NCBI GenBank assembly: GCA_021775095.1
Contig: JAJFII010000006.1
Span: 1-64,000, forward strand
DNA: 64,000 nt
Reading direction: 5' to 3'
Origin: Rhodospirillales bacterium
GTDB lineage: Bacteria; Pseudomonadota; Alphaproteobacteria; Rhodospirillales; Casp-alpha2
Part shown: in pieces, positions 44,285-53,816 of the stretch
Layout of the letters: each line of letters opens with the position of its first letter
Numbering within the stretch: position 1 is the first letter of the stretch
Made by a program: the position numbers and the translations under genes
The notes under the pieces: model-generated
The model's input: only the letters and a program-made list of their open reading frames with translations
What the model was told of the DNA's origin: nothing
The model's database searches: none

Positions 44285-45211
44285 TTATTTGTTAAAGTAT
44301 TTGGCGGCACCTGGGTGCAAGGGAATTTTGAGATTCCGCGAATTTTCCGGAACGATCTGTTTGGCATAGGCGTTGTTGGCGCGAAACTCGTCCATATGGT
44401 CATAAATCGCCTTGGTGATCTTGTAGACCTTATCTGCATCCATCTTTTCCGATGTGATCAACATATTGTTGACCCCGAGAACCCGTCCATCGCCATCGGT
44501 TTTATAGGCCGATTTCGGCACCACCACTTCATTGTAGTTTTTATATTTGGCCAGGGCAGCGGCCATTTTCCCGTCAGCCAGTTTGATAAACTTAAGCTCT
44601 TTGTTGACCCGTGTCTGAACGACGGCACCGGCCGGGTAACCACTCAAGGCAAATGCCGCGTCCACATTGCCATCGGCCAACTGGCTAAACCCGTCGCCAT
44701 AGGACAGGAAACTCGGCGTAATATCTTCAAACTTCATGCCATGTAGACCCAATACCTGTTTGAGAAAGGGAATGGTTCCGCCGCCCGCCGGTCCAACGGC
44801 GACCCGTTTTCCCTTTAAATCGGCAATGGTATTTATGGACGATGATTTGAGTGTCATCATATGAAGCACACTAAAATGCAGGGAACCAATGGCCCGCAGT
44901 TGCATTTTGCCACCCTTTTTGTACATGGCGGCCCCCTTATTGGCCAAAACGCTCAGGTTATTGTTTGTGATGCCAATGTCGACTTCGCCACTATCAACCA
45001 AACGGGGGTTTTGTACGGATCCCTGGGTGACCACAGGGACCATTTCCAGGCCGTCGGCGTATTTATTGACCAGACTGGAGATGGCTTGGCCGACCGGATA
45101 AAAGGCACCACCCTGGCTGGCCGTACCAATGCGTAATTCTTCCGCCTGGACGGACGCAACGCTAAACAACGACAGGACGGCGCCGGCGATAATCGATTGG
45201 GTAAATTTCAT
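44285..45211 (-). CDS. TAXI-family TRAP transporter solute-binding protein
   Basis: A 308-residue periplasmic protein. The signal peptide covers residues 1-23 (IIAGAVLSLFSVASVQA). The mature part begins EELRIGTASQGGAFYPVGQAI, the TAXI hallmark, and continues through VAVGPAGGGTIPF. It delivers solute to the fused TRAP permease. Ligands of TAXI proteins include glutamate and 2-oxoglutarate-like acids. First gene of the three-gene operon. Confidence 0.93.
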   Translation of the reverse strand: MKFTQSIIAGAVLSLFSVASVQAEELRIGTASQGGAFYPVGQAISSLVNKYADGLEMVPVVTQGSVQNPRLVDSGEVDIGITNNNLSVLANKGAAMYKKGGKMQLRAIGSLHFSVLHMMTLKSSSINTIADLKGKRVAVGPAGGGTIPFLKQVLGLHGMKFEDITPSFLSYGDGFSQLADGNVDAAFALSGYPAGAVVQTRVNKELKFIKLADGKMAAALAKYKNYNEVVVPKSAYKTDGDGRVLGVNNMLITSEKMDADKVYKITKAIYDHMDEFRANNAYAKQIVPENSRNLKIPLHPGAAKYFNK

Positions 45212-45414
45212 AATTCCTCCCGGACGGGTTTCAATTGTGACAAACAGATCGGGTTAACGGTTTTGTTGGCTCAGTTGGCGAAGTGTAGGAGCACGCAGGC
45301 CATGACATCAAATGCCGAATTTTTGGTCAGCTATTCAGAATGGGAATACTAACGCGGTATCTATGAGAAAATTTGGGTTGTTTGGAAATTGGATTTAAAA
45401 TTCGAATAGTAATT

Positions 45415-45885
45415 TCATTTAACCGATTTTCGAACGGCAACCAAATTGTCGAAGAGCAGATTAGACGTCCCAATGAATTTTGCCCTCCTGCTTCTTCTTA
45501 TCGCACGGGCAAAATTTAATTCTTTAATTGTACGTTCATGGGCAAGATCTCGTTCAAACTCCGCGATGGCTCCGAACACGGATAGCATAAGCTTGCCACC
45601 GGAAGCGGTGAGCGAGACATTCAGGCTGTTCAAACCCTTAATATCGGCGCCCGGTTCCTGAAATTTTTGCGTCAGAATCAACAAATCGCGAAGCGATCTG
45701 GCCAGGCGGTCAAGCTTCCAAACGATAAGAGTGTCGTCGAAGCGCAGTTGTTCAATAATACTTTTTCGTCCGGGTCGATCAGAGCTAGCGTCTGAGAGTT
45801 TGTCAGAGAATATCATTTTGCATCCGGCTACTTTTAACGCCGTCACCTGACGGCGAAAATCTCGTAGCTTGCGCTCCGTCTTACG
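45415..45885 (-). pseudogene. 5'-truncated serine recombinase (resolvase/invertase family)
   Basis: The preserved part matches the resolvase catalytic domain from about residue 30 on: RRQVTALKVAGCKMIFSDK, then DTLIVWKLDRLARSLRDLLIL and SVFGAIAEFERDL.HERT. The N-terminal YARVST segment with the nucleophilic serine is missing; upstream the frame reads FDRKTERKLRDF and then meets a stop (TAA near 45891). The C-terminal helix-turn-helix is also degenerate. So the protein cannot cut DNA and the gene is a remnant of a transposon, plasmid or invertible element. No terminal repeats or partner genes are visible nearby. Confidence 0.7.
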
Positions 45886-46138
45886 ATCAAATTAACCGCC
45901 GTTGAAATTCAAAATGTAGAAAGATAATCGATTGTAACGGTCGGAACCTGCGCCAATTGAATTTAAGCGAAATGATCTACTACCGAACCGGAGCAGACAT
46001 CACCCAGTCATTTCTGCCCGCCCCCGGGAAATTCACATGGCCTGGTCGATAGCGGCGAACCAACCCTTACTGCAGACGCCAGCTACGAATATCAGGCGCA
46101 GTGGATAGAGCCAGGAGTTTGCGGCGCGCCGTGATCTT

Positions 46139-47326
46139 TCAGTCATCGAATTGGCGCACCTCAACCTCGGCACCGCCCCGCGCGGCGGACAGGTAACCAC
46201 TATAGACAACAGAGATCGTATCGGCAGCCAGCTGGCTGTTGCTTTCAATCGCGTCGCCATGCGCCACCGTGCCATAAAAAGCTTCGATTTCCTGAACAAA
46301 TCCGTGGGCATGGTCTTCATCGGGAGCGGTTTTTGCCCATCCCTGTTTGGTGCCGATTTTTTCGACCACGTAAATGTCGTCGAACTGTTTATCAACGGGG
46401 TTATAGGTCTGCATCATATCGGTTGGGTTCAGGTTGCACTGGGTGCGGTGGTTATTGGCGCAGACTTCCAGCCAGTTGTGGACACCCCCCATGACGATTT
46501 CCGAGGCGAACAGGGTCGCCAGGGTGCCATCATCAAACACCACATGGATCAAGGCAAAGTCTTCCACGTCCTGATAATCGGCCCGCAGATGCCCGGCATC
46601 GACGTAACCCTCCAGTTGGGTCAGGCAGTGGGTGCGGGCGGTGACGGTGGCCGGGCGAATGGCCCTGCCAAACCGGGCCCGACCTTCGACCCGTTTCAGA
46701 TAAAGCGCAGCGCTCAACGGATGCACCCCCTTGCCGATCATTGACCCACCGCCGGAATACTTCCAATGACCGTAGGCCGGGGAATGGGAGCCGGAATGGG
46801 CTTCCTCGCCGTGCATCCAGAGAATTTGCGCACCGGTTTTTTCGATGACTTCGCGTTCTTTCTGGATCGCTGGTGCATAAACCCAGTTTTCGGCGTATAG
46901 AATTTTTGCCGTCGAACGGGATTCCGCGTGGAGCATTCGTTGAACGGAGGCCAGGGCCTGATCGCGGATCTGCGCCCTGTCGGCGGTTCGTCCGTCGAAG
47001 CCATTGGACCCGTCGCCAAAACTCCCGGTCAGTGGTTTTTCGACGATGGGGAAAACATTGCGCTGCAGGGCTTTAATGGCAATCTCTTCGTGGGCCGCTG
47101 CGGGAACCAGGACATGGACGACGTCGACCTGATCGAGGAGCCGTTCCAGGTTATCAAAAACGTCGATACCGTGTGCCGCCGCGAAGGTTTGGGTGTTTTT
47201 TGCTGTCCGCCCGAAAACACCCACCAGATCCACGGTACAGCCGTACACCTTTGCAATGGCTTCGCGGTGGAACCGGGCGGCAAAGCCGGAGCCAATGAAC
47301 CCCGCCCGTACTGTTTTTTTTGTCAT
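46139..47326 (-). CDS. Gfo/Idh/MocA-family oxidoreductase
   Basis: A 395-residue NAD(P)-dependent oxidoreductase. The Rossmann motif is AGFIGSGFAARFHREAI and the EKP motif is IVEKPLTG (Lys97). The C-terminal domain has SGGGSMIGKGVHPLSAALYLKR in the catalytic His region. It is distinct from the one at 12651 (longer, different C-domain). Likely acts on a sugar or cyclitol derivative. It stands alone next to the recombinase remnant; the 250 bases on each side show no coding sequence I can support. Confidence 0.88.
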   Translation of the reverse strand: MTKKTVRAGFIGSGFAARFHREAIAKVYGCTVDLVGVFGRTAKNTQTFAAAHGIDVFDNLERLLDQVDVVHVLVPAAAHEEIAIKALQRNVFPIVEKPLTGSFGDGSNGFDGRTADRAQIRDQALASVQRMLHAESRSTAKILYAENWVYAPAIQKEREVIEKTGAQILWMHGEEAHSGSHSPAYGHWKYSGGGSMIGKGVHPLSAALYLKRVEGRARFGRAIRPATVTARTHCLTQLEGYVDAGHLRADYQDVEDFALIHVVFDDGTLATLFASEIVMGGVHNWLEVCANNHRTQCNLNPTDMMQTYNPVDKQFDDIYVVEKIGTKQGWAKTAPDEDHAHGFVQEIEAFYGTVAHGDAIESNSQLAADTISVVYSGYLSAARGGAEVEVRQFDD

Positions 47327-47577
47327 AAAGTTGCTCCGATGGTTTAAGGCTCCCCTGCGCCGGGCTATTTTATTCCAGCCGTCGCAAGCGGGCTAGCTCT
47401 TTGCGGGGGGGCCGTTTGATAAAACCAAACTGCAGTGACTGGATCGGCCTTAGGAAACCGCAGTGGGGACGGTTTTCCCGTGTAATCGGCACCTTAAACC
47501 TATGACGGTGCTGGGAAAAAAAGCCAGTATTCATGGCTTGCTGACGGTTGAGCCCTGTTGTCAAATTCGCAATCCGC

Positions 47578-49299
47578 TCACAATTGAGCGAGGGCGGAAC
47601 TGACATTTCCGATTACCCCATCCCAGTTTTTTTGTTTGTCTTGCCGGAACAAACGCACAGACCCGTACCAGGGACTGTCGTCCCGATCGAGCAGCCACCG
47701 CCAGTCTGGCGCATAGGGTAACATCACCCATGTGGGAACACCCAATGCGCCCGCCATGTGGACCGTACTGTTGTCGATCGAAATGACCAAATCCAAGGCG
47801 GCAACCTGGGCCGCAAAATCATCCATATTGTCGAGGGGGTTTATGCAAGGATCGTGAAAAACGTCGATACCTGAGTTTTCCTTTAGCGCCTTTAATTCAT
47901 CCCCAACGTCACCGTATTGAAGATTGATGAAGTGGCAATGGGTCGCCGAAAGAATTGGTGCCCAACGGGACAGAGATAGACTGCGGTTTAAACCATTTTC
48001 TGGATTTCCACTGCGCCAGGCGATGCCGACAAGCCGTTTACCAGGGGCCTCTTGTGAATAGGTCTCCCGTCGTCGATTTCGTTTGTCTGGATCTGCCTGG
48101 AGATAAAAATTTTGTTGCGGAAATAAAGTGACATCGGTTCGCAGAAACCGCCCCAAATCACCGGCAGAAACCTGAAAATGGATGCCCCCATCCGTTAATT
48201 CTTCTGCGGGAGGGTCGCTGCGAATGATGAAGTTAAGGTTTGGAAAGGCGTGCTGAAAAAGCGGAATGAGGCGTTTATCACATTCAACAACGACCGATCC
48301 GACCCGTCGGGCGAGATCTGGCAACATGCTGGCAAACATAATTTCGTCGCCAACCCCCTGCTCCATCCACACCAATATTTTTTCTTTTCCGGCGCGGTCA
48401 GGATTGGCATGGGGTATGCCATCACATCCGCCGCCATTCCAATAAGGGATCCTAAACACTGACCGGCGCGACTTAAAATCGTCACTTTCAAATCGTTTGG
48501 CGTAGTTAGTCCATCCGGGACGATAATCGCCTGTCAACAACTGGCAGATCCCCATATTTTTAAGGTTTTCCGGGTTGTCAGGTCCTAATGTGCGCGCCTG
48601 TTGATAATTCGATAAAGCGCCGTGCCAATCGCCCAGTTCTTTCAGAACATTACCAAGATTTACATAGGCCAGTTCCTGGTCCGGGTTAGATGCCAAGGCT
48701 TTTTGATAACTGCTGACAGCGTCCTCATAACGGCCGAGATTTTTTTGCGCGATCCCCAGATTGATGAGTACGATGTCATAGTCAGGTTTAATCGCCAGAG
48801 CGTTCTGATAGCTGATCACGGCCTCTTCGAAACGCCCGAGGTCCTTCAAGGCGTTGCCCAGATGATTGTGGGTTTCCACATATTCAGGCATATAGGCCAA
48901 AGCCTTGCGGAAACTGACCACCGCGTCATCTCTTTGGCCCAGTCCGACGAGCGCTGATCCCAGTTGGCTGTGGGCTTCGGCATAATTGGGTTCAACGGAA
49001 ATGGATTTAGAGATCAAGTCAAAAGCCGTCCGGAAATCGCCGGCCTGGTTTGCCTGCATACCAAGTAACAATAATGCATCGGATTGGTTAGGTATTTCTG
49101 CCAAAATCTGCCGATAAATGTCTGCTGCCTGCGTTGTTTGGCCTGCCGTATCGTGGTCCAAGGCGCGTTGCAGGGCCTGACTTTGCGCAAGGGAAAGAGG
49201 GCGTTGGTCCGAAGGCGCATTTTGGCGTTTTGCGGGTTTCGCTTTTCGGGCGGCTTTTTTTGACAGTTTTTTCCGGCGGCGTTCTTCACGTTTATTCAT
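47578..49299 (-). CDS. TPR-repeat protein with C-terminal glycosyltransferase-9-like domain
   Basis: A 573-residue protein. Residues 1-30 are very basic (KREERRRKKLSKKAARKAKP). Then come about six TPR units of 34 residues (for example YAEAHSQLGSALVGLGQRDDAVVSFRKAL, in part). The last 280 residues resemble heptosyltransferase-like (GT9) C-domains: ILVWMEQGVGDEIMFASMLPDL, GIAWRSGNPENG, and AALDLVISIDNSTVHMAGALGVPTWVML. Such fusions occur with surface-polymer or flagellin glycosylation. Acceptor unknown; no glycan cluster is adjacent. ATG 49299 is chosen because upstream frame lacks a ribosome site. Confidence 0.85.
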   Translation of the reverse strand: MNKREERRRKKLSKKAARKAKPAKRQNAPSDQRPLSLAQSQALQRALDHDTAGQTTQAADIYRQILAEIPNQSDALLLLGMQANQAGDFRTAFDLISKSISVEPNYAEAHSQLGSALVGLGQRDDAVVSFRKALAYMPEYVETHNHLGNALKDLGRFEEAVISYQNALAIKPDYDIVLINLGIAQKNLGRYEDAVSSYQKALASNPDQELAYVNLGNVLKELGDWHGALSNYQQARTLGPDNPENLKNMGICQLLTGDYRPGWTNYAKRFESDDFKSRRSVFRIPYWNGGGCDGIPHANPDRAGKEKILVWMEQGVGDEIMFASMLPDLARRVGSVVVECDKRLIPLFQHAFPNLNFIIRSDPPAEELTDGGIHFQVSAGDLGRFLRTDVTLFPQQNFYLQADPDKRNRRRETYSQEAPGKRLVGIAWRSGNPENGLNRSLSLSRWAPILSATHCHFINLQYGDVGDELKALKENSGIDVFHDPCINPLDNMDDFAAQVAALDLVISIDNSTVHMAGALGVPTWVMLPYAPDWRWLLDRDDSPWYGSVRLFRQDKQKNWDGVIGNVSSALAQL

Positions 49300-49637
49300 G
49301 TAAATTGTATTCCTCGATGTGACGTGCCGCTGACGGCGCGGGCAAACGGTGTTGTCAGAGGGGGCGGCTCTGGGATTTACCGGTAACCCAGGTCTCCGAC
49401 GGTTTCCCGTACTTGAAAACGGCACCAATAATCCTTGTCCAATGGGTCATTCCGGGCGTCAGCCTGAACCAGATATTGCCAGGTTAACAGGCCTAAACAA
49501 TAGAGTTAAATAGCTAAAGAGATATTTAAAAATTGGCTTATTGCTTTGATTTTTATAAGTATCGAACGGCGATGGGCCGGGCCCATGATTTGTCATTCCG
49601 TGCGCTGCATTTAACGCCTCGTAAGCGCCTCCGGCCC

Positions 49638-50171
49638 TTACCCGCCCGTCGGGTTTTCGCCGCCGGTTATCGTTAAGGTGACGACCTTTTGCCATTCGGG
49701 TATGGGGATTTGTTGACTGGAGCTGACCAGATCCAGGGACGCAATATCGAAGTCAATGCCGCGCAGTTGCCGGCCGAGGCGGGCCAGTTGTTGTTGTTTT
49801 AAGCGCCCCTCTTCAACGGCGTAGGCAAGACTGAGATGAGGTAAAAAATCGGGATCTGCGGCAACGCCTAGGGCTTCGGCGAGGTTTTGCCGGAGCCTTA
49901 AAAATTCATCATCCAGGGCAATTTTTGCGAACAAAGACATAAACGGCCGTCGGCTGGCAAGCACATCTATGATGGTGACGCGGCGATTGTTGATTTGATC
50001 CAGGACCTGGCGGCAGTGGTTTTGAATGCCATCGGGCGGGCCCGAAATATCGGAAATCAAAGTGATGTGGGGGGCAAACGCAAGCGTATCGAAGCGTTCG
50101 GACAGGTCTAAAATCAAGTCTTGGAAATTCTTTTCTGAAGGGCAATCGGGTATCAACCAAAGGGAATACAC
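49638..50171 (-). CDS. 2H phosphoesterase, cyclic phosphodiesterase/2'-5' RNA ligase-like
   Basis: A 177-residue protein with two H-x-T/S motifs that define the 2H superfamily: PHITL (His35, Thr37) and PHLSLAY (His112, Ser114). It resembles plant/yeast-type cyclic phosphodiesterases that open ADP-ribose 1",2"-cyclic phosphate or 2',3'-cyclic nucleotides. The N-terminus MYSLWLIPDCPSE fits that group. Cytoplasmic. It ends near the TPR gene but separated by 340 bases, and starts 50 bases after the LacI gene. Confidence 0.85.
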   Translation of the reverse strand: MYSLWLIPDCPSEKNFQDLILDLSERFDTLAFAPHITLISDISGPPDGIQNHCRQVLDQINNRRVTIIDVLASRRPFMSLFAKIALDDEFLRLRQNLAEALGVAADPDFLPHLSLAYAVEEGRLKQQQLARLGRQLRGIDFDIASLDLVSSSQQIPIPEWQKVVTLTITGGENPTGG

Positions 50172-50221
50172 AAAACAATCTCCTGCCTCAAAGATCCATA
50201 GGGAAACAACTTTGGGCGCCC

Positions 50222-51211
50222 TCAGGCACTGCCGCGCAGCACCAGTTTGGGGGTAATGGCAACGGACATTTCCGGCAAACCGGGTGCGTCCAGGCGTTTT
50301 TTCAAGGTATCCGCGACGGCTTGGGTGGTTAAATCGATCGGATTGTCGATGGTGGTTAAATCAAAGCTCGGCCAGGCCGCCATGGGGATGTTATCAAAAC
50401 CGATCACCGCCAGCTGTTCAGGGACCCGCAGATTACTGACCTGTTTGGCCGCATCGAGGACGCCCATGGCGGCCGCATCATTGGCACAAAAAATGCCATC
50501 GGGAACATCCCTTGCGGTCAGCAGCTGGACACCGTTTGAATAGCCGTCGGCGTGGTAAAAATCCCCGTCGAGCACGGCAAACGGTTCGAGACCGAAGGTT
50601 TTCATGGCATCAAAAAACCCCTTTCGCCGGGAATTTTCAGATAACATCCGTATGTCACCCCCTAAATAAGCAATTTTGCGACAGCCCCTTTGGATTAACG
50701 TGTCGACGGCCAGCCGTGCCCCTTCCTCGTTGTCGCACCAAACGGAATCGGCACCGGCGACGGGACAGGGCCCGGTGAAAATCAACGGCACCTTGAGGCG
50801 TTGACATTGTTCGACGATGGTTGTGTTGACCGTACCTGCCCGGACGATTGCCGCCTGAACCGGGTACATCAGGGCTTCACCGAGTTTTTTGCTGATGTCT
50901 TCGTCGCGTTCGGCGCGCACCAACAATCCCCATTTGCCCTCATGTTGCAGGCGCAGGGCCAGGCGGTCAAAGAAATACATGTCATAAATGTTGTCTTCAC
51001 TGCCAGTAACGACGGCAACCAGGTCGGTTTCCTGTTTGATCAGGGATCTGGCGATGGCGTTGGGTCGATAACCCAGGTTTTCGGCGACGTCGAGAATTCG
51101 GGTGCGGGTCTCGGGTTTGACACTTGCGCCCTTGGTAAAAGCCCGGGAAACGGCGGACCGGGACACCCCCGCCTGCATGGCGATGTCTTTGGCAGTTATT
51201 CTTCGGGTCAT
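50222..51211 (-). CDS. LacI-family transcriptional regulator
   Basis: A 329-residue repressor. The HTH is ITAKDIAMQAGVSRSAVSRAFTKG at residues 5-28 (in part), with hinge residues GYRPNAIARSL, then a periplasmic-binding-protein-like sensor domain (DGIFCANDAAAMGVLDAAKQ). Divergent from the four-gene ABC importer, with paired GTGCA-type sites between them. It probably represses the importer and itself and responds to the imported compound. Confidence 0.93.
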   Translation of the reverse strand: MTRRITAKDIAMQAGVSRSAVSRAFTKGASVKPETRTRILDVAENLGYRPNAIARSLIKQETDLVAVVTGSEDNIYDMYFFDRLALRLQHEGKWGLLVRAERDEDISKKLGEALMYPVQAAIVRAGTVNTTIVEQCQRLKVPLIFTGPCPVAGADSVWCDNEEGARLAVDTLIQRGCRKIAYLGGDIRMLSENSRRKGFFDAMKTFGLEPFAVLDGDFYHADGYSNGVQLLTARDVPDGIFCANDAAAMGVLDAAKQVSNLRVPEQLAVIGFDNIPMAAWPSFDLTTIDNPIDLTTQAVADTLKKRLDAPGLPEMSVAITPKLVLRGSA

Positions 51212-51297
51212 TGATGCGGTCGGCCTTTTTTCGATTTGGGCAGGTGTTCTTAATATTTCAATAATTTATACATTGCGCTTTAAAAACACTTATGCAA

Positions 51298-51330
51298 TCG
51301 TGTGCACTATAAATTGCACTCGTGTGCAAT
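51298..51330. promoter_or_regulatory. paired candidate LacI operators
   Basis: TCGTGTGCA occurs twice in direct orientation, 51298-51306 and 51320-51328, exactly 22 bp apart (about two helical turns). The second copy is part of a perfect inverted repeat ATTGCAC-TCGT-GTGCAAT (51313-51330). A TATAAA (51308-51313) lies between them and may be a -10 box. The site is 61 bases before the ABC ATPase start and 87 before the lacI start. Confidence 0.6.
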
Positions 51331-51390
51331 ACAATAAGATAAAATGGAAATGACCCGAAAAGGGTCCCATTTGGGATGGCGGAATAAAAC

Positions 51391-52503
51391 ATGCATGGTG
51401 TTGGCATTGACGTGCAGCAACTGCGGGTTGGTTACGACGGGGTTGTCGTTCTGCATGATATTGACCTGAAAATTGAGGCGGCGGAATTCGTTGCCCTGCT
51501 GGGCGCATCGGGATGCGGTAAAACAACATTGTTGCGAAGTCTTGCGGGTTTTGTAAAACCCCTCTCCGGTCGGGTTTTGGTTGAGGGTAATGACATTCTG
51601 GCTCTGCCCCCCGACCGGCGAAATATGGCGATGGTTTTTCAGTCCTACGCCCTATGGCCACATATGACCGTTCGGCAAAACATCGGTTATGGTCTGCGCC
51701 TGCGCCGGGTCGCCAAACAGTCAATCACTGAAAAGGTGGACGCCCTGCTTGAGATGTTGGGCCTGCAAGCGTTTGCCGAACGTAAAGTCCCGCAATTGTC
51801 AGGCGGCCAGCGCCAGCGGGTTGCCCTGGGTCGGGCCCTGGCCGTTGATTCACCTATTTTATTATTAGATGAACCCCTGTCAAACCTCGACGCACGCATT
51901 CGCTTGTCCATGCGCCATGAAATCCGCGCCCTTCAACAACGGTTGGGTTTGACCTGTGTGCACGTTACCCATGATCGTGAGGAAGCCATGGTCATGGCTG
52001 ACCGGATTGTCATCCTCGACCAGGGACGAATTGCCCAGGTCGGCACGCCGCTGGAGGTCTATGAACGGCCACAAAGCAGTTTTGTCGCTCGTTTTATGGG
52101 CGCGGAAAACGCCATTGATCTGCAAGTGGCGCGCACCGATAACCGGCTTTTGCTCGATGAAACCGAATTGCATAAAAAAGCAGAATTACCGATTTCCCAA
52201 ACCCTCGAAGATGGCGGCGTTAACTGGCAGGCGAAGGAAACCGGCCCGGTCACCGTGCGATTTCGCTCCGATGCCGCCCATTTGCGCACCGCGGTTCCGG
52301 TTCCTGATGGTCACCTGGGCATTCAGGGGACCATCAAACAAACAAGTTATCCCGGCGGCATTCACCGGTATGAAGTCCTCAGTCAGGGACGTTCCTTCAT
52401 GATCGATGATCCCGCCCGTTATTCGACCGGCGAGGCAGTTACCATCTGTCTGCCGGCTGAAGGTCTGCATATTTATACGCCGGACAGGGCCGCGAAGAGC
52501 TGA
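51391..52503 (+). CDS. ABC transporter ATP-binding protein (PotA/FbpC type)
   Basis: A 370-residue ATPase. Walker A is GASGCGKTTLLR, the Q-loop VFQSYALWPHMTV, the signature LSGGQRQRVALGRAL and Walker B ILLLDEPLSNLDARI. A C-terminal TOBE-type domain (about 235-370) is typical of the iron/polyamine/thiamine/phosphonate importers. First gene of a four-gene operon controlled by the divergent LacI protein. Confidence 0.94.
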   Translation: MHGVGIDVQQLRVGYDGVVVLHDIDLKIEAAEFVALLGASGCGKTTLLRSLAGFVKPLSGRVLVEGNDILALPPDRRNMAMVFQSYALWPHMTVRQNIGYGLRLRRVAKQSITEKVDALLEMLGLQAFAERKVPQLSGGQRQRVALGRALAVDSPILLLDEPLSNLDARIRLSMRHEIRALQQRLGLTCVHVTHDREEAMVMADRIVILDQGRIAQVGTPLEVYERPQSSFVARFMGAENAIDLQVARTDNRLLLDETELHKKAELPISQTLEDGGVNWQAKETGPVTVRFRSDAAHLRTAVPVPDGHLGIQGTIKQTSYPGGIHRYEVLSQGRSFMIDDPARYSTGEAVTICLPAEGLHIYTPDRAAKS

Positions 52504-52571
52504 CCCCGCCGTGTGAATTCTGCACAGGCAGCAACCAGTAGATGTGAACACAGAAAAAAAGGAAGGTAATC

Positions 52572-53720
52572 ATGTTAACAAATAAGAGATTAGTTATGGC
52601 CCTATCCACTGCGGCGTTGGTGGTATCGGCACCGGCCTCGGCACAAACCGTATTAAACGTCGCATCCGGTGGTTCCCAGAATATGGTAGAATATATCACC
52701 GACTATCTGGGACCGATGTTTGAAAAACAAAACCCCGGCGTCAAAGTTCGGGTAACCGGAACCGGGCCCGGTGATGCCGGGTCCCAGAAGATTCTGGAAA
52801 AACTCGAAGCCCAGTCGGCCGCCGGCAAGGAGGTTTGGGATCTCGATGTTGTTGTTGCAGCCCAGAAAAAAACCGGAGAAATGGTCGAAAAAGGCTTGTT
52901 GGCCAATTACCGGTCAGAAATCTCGACCGGCAAACTGGTAACCCGTGATACTGCAAAAACCGCGTTAGGCGTTAATGTCGATGGATACGTCATGCCGATG
53001 TTCCATAGTCAGACAGCCATTGCCTATAATCCCGATGTGGTTTCCGATCCACCGACCTCCTACGATGAATTAAGGGCCTGGACGGAAAAACATCCCAAGG
53101 CGTTCGGATATAACGGTATCAAAAACGGCATGTCGGGCCTGGCTTTTGTGGTCGGCTGGATGTACGCCTACAGTGGCGATGCGGCGACCATTCAAAACGG
53201 TCCCTATGACCCGGCCAAAAAAGCCGGCTGGTCAAAACCCCTGGCCGATCTCAAAGACTTTAACAAAAATATCTCCTTCACCCCGGGAAATGCGGGAACC
53301 CTGGACATGCTCAACCGTGGCGAGATTGTCATGGGGCCGGTCTGGGTGGATATGTTCTATTCGTGGCAGGCCGATGGTCGGGTTTCGCCAAATCTGAAAC
53401 TAAAACTGTTGTCGCCGGGGATGCCGGGCCAACCCTATTATTATGGCACCCCAACCAAAGCTGAAAACAAGGAACTGGCGAAAAAGTTCATTGAGTTGGC
53501 AACCAGCCCGAAGGTGCAGGCGGAAGGCATCGTCAATAAATTCAACTGGTATCCGGGGATCGATGCCAACCACGTTGAAGCGGCCCTGGACAAAGCCGTA
53601 TGGAAAAAACTCTTTACCGATGTCACACCGGCTGATTTGGCGGCCAAGGGCAAACCCTTCCCCATTGCCCCCTATTTCGATGACATCAAAGAAGGATACG
53701 AGAAGCAGGTTTCGAACTGA
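52572..53720 (+). CDS. ABC transporter periplasmic substrate-binding protein
   Basis: A 382-residue binding protein. The signal peptide covers residues 1-24 (VMALSTAALVVSAPASA-Q). It belongs to the family 1/6-type binding-protein fold (MVEYITDYLGPMFEKQNPGVKVRV, in part), similar in layout to polyamine, iron or phosphonate binders. Polar residues rather than aromatic stacking motifs dominate the visible N-domain; the ligand cannot be named. Second gene of the operon. Confidence 0.9.
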   Translation: MLTNKRLVMALSTAALVVSAPASAQTVLNVASGGSQNMVEYITDYLGPMFEKQNPGVKVRVTGTGPGDAGSQKILEKLEAQSAAGKEVWDLDVVVAAQKKTGEMVEKGLLANYRSEISTGKLVTRDTAKTALGVNVDGYVMPMFHSQTAIAYNPDVVSDPPTSYDELRAWTEKHPKAFGYNGIKNGMSGLAFVVGWMYAYSGDAATIQNGPYDPAKKAGWSKPLADLKDFNKNISFTPGNAGTLDMLNRGEIVMGPVWVDMFYSWQADGRVSPNLKLKLLSPGMPGQPYYYGTPTKAENKELAKKFIELATSPKVQAEGIVNKFNWYPGIDANHVEAALDKAVWKKLFTDVTPADLAAKGKPFPIAPYFDDIKEGYEKQVSN

Positions 53721-53816
53721 TCTGTTGGACTTTTGGCGGGGTGATCCCTTGGAGTTGCCCCGCCGGCTTTTTAAAACACTTCCCCCGGGGCCGCCGGGAA
53801 AAGGCATGATGACGAT

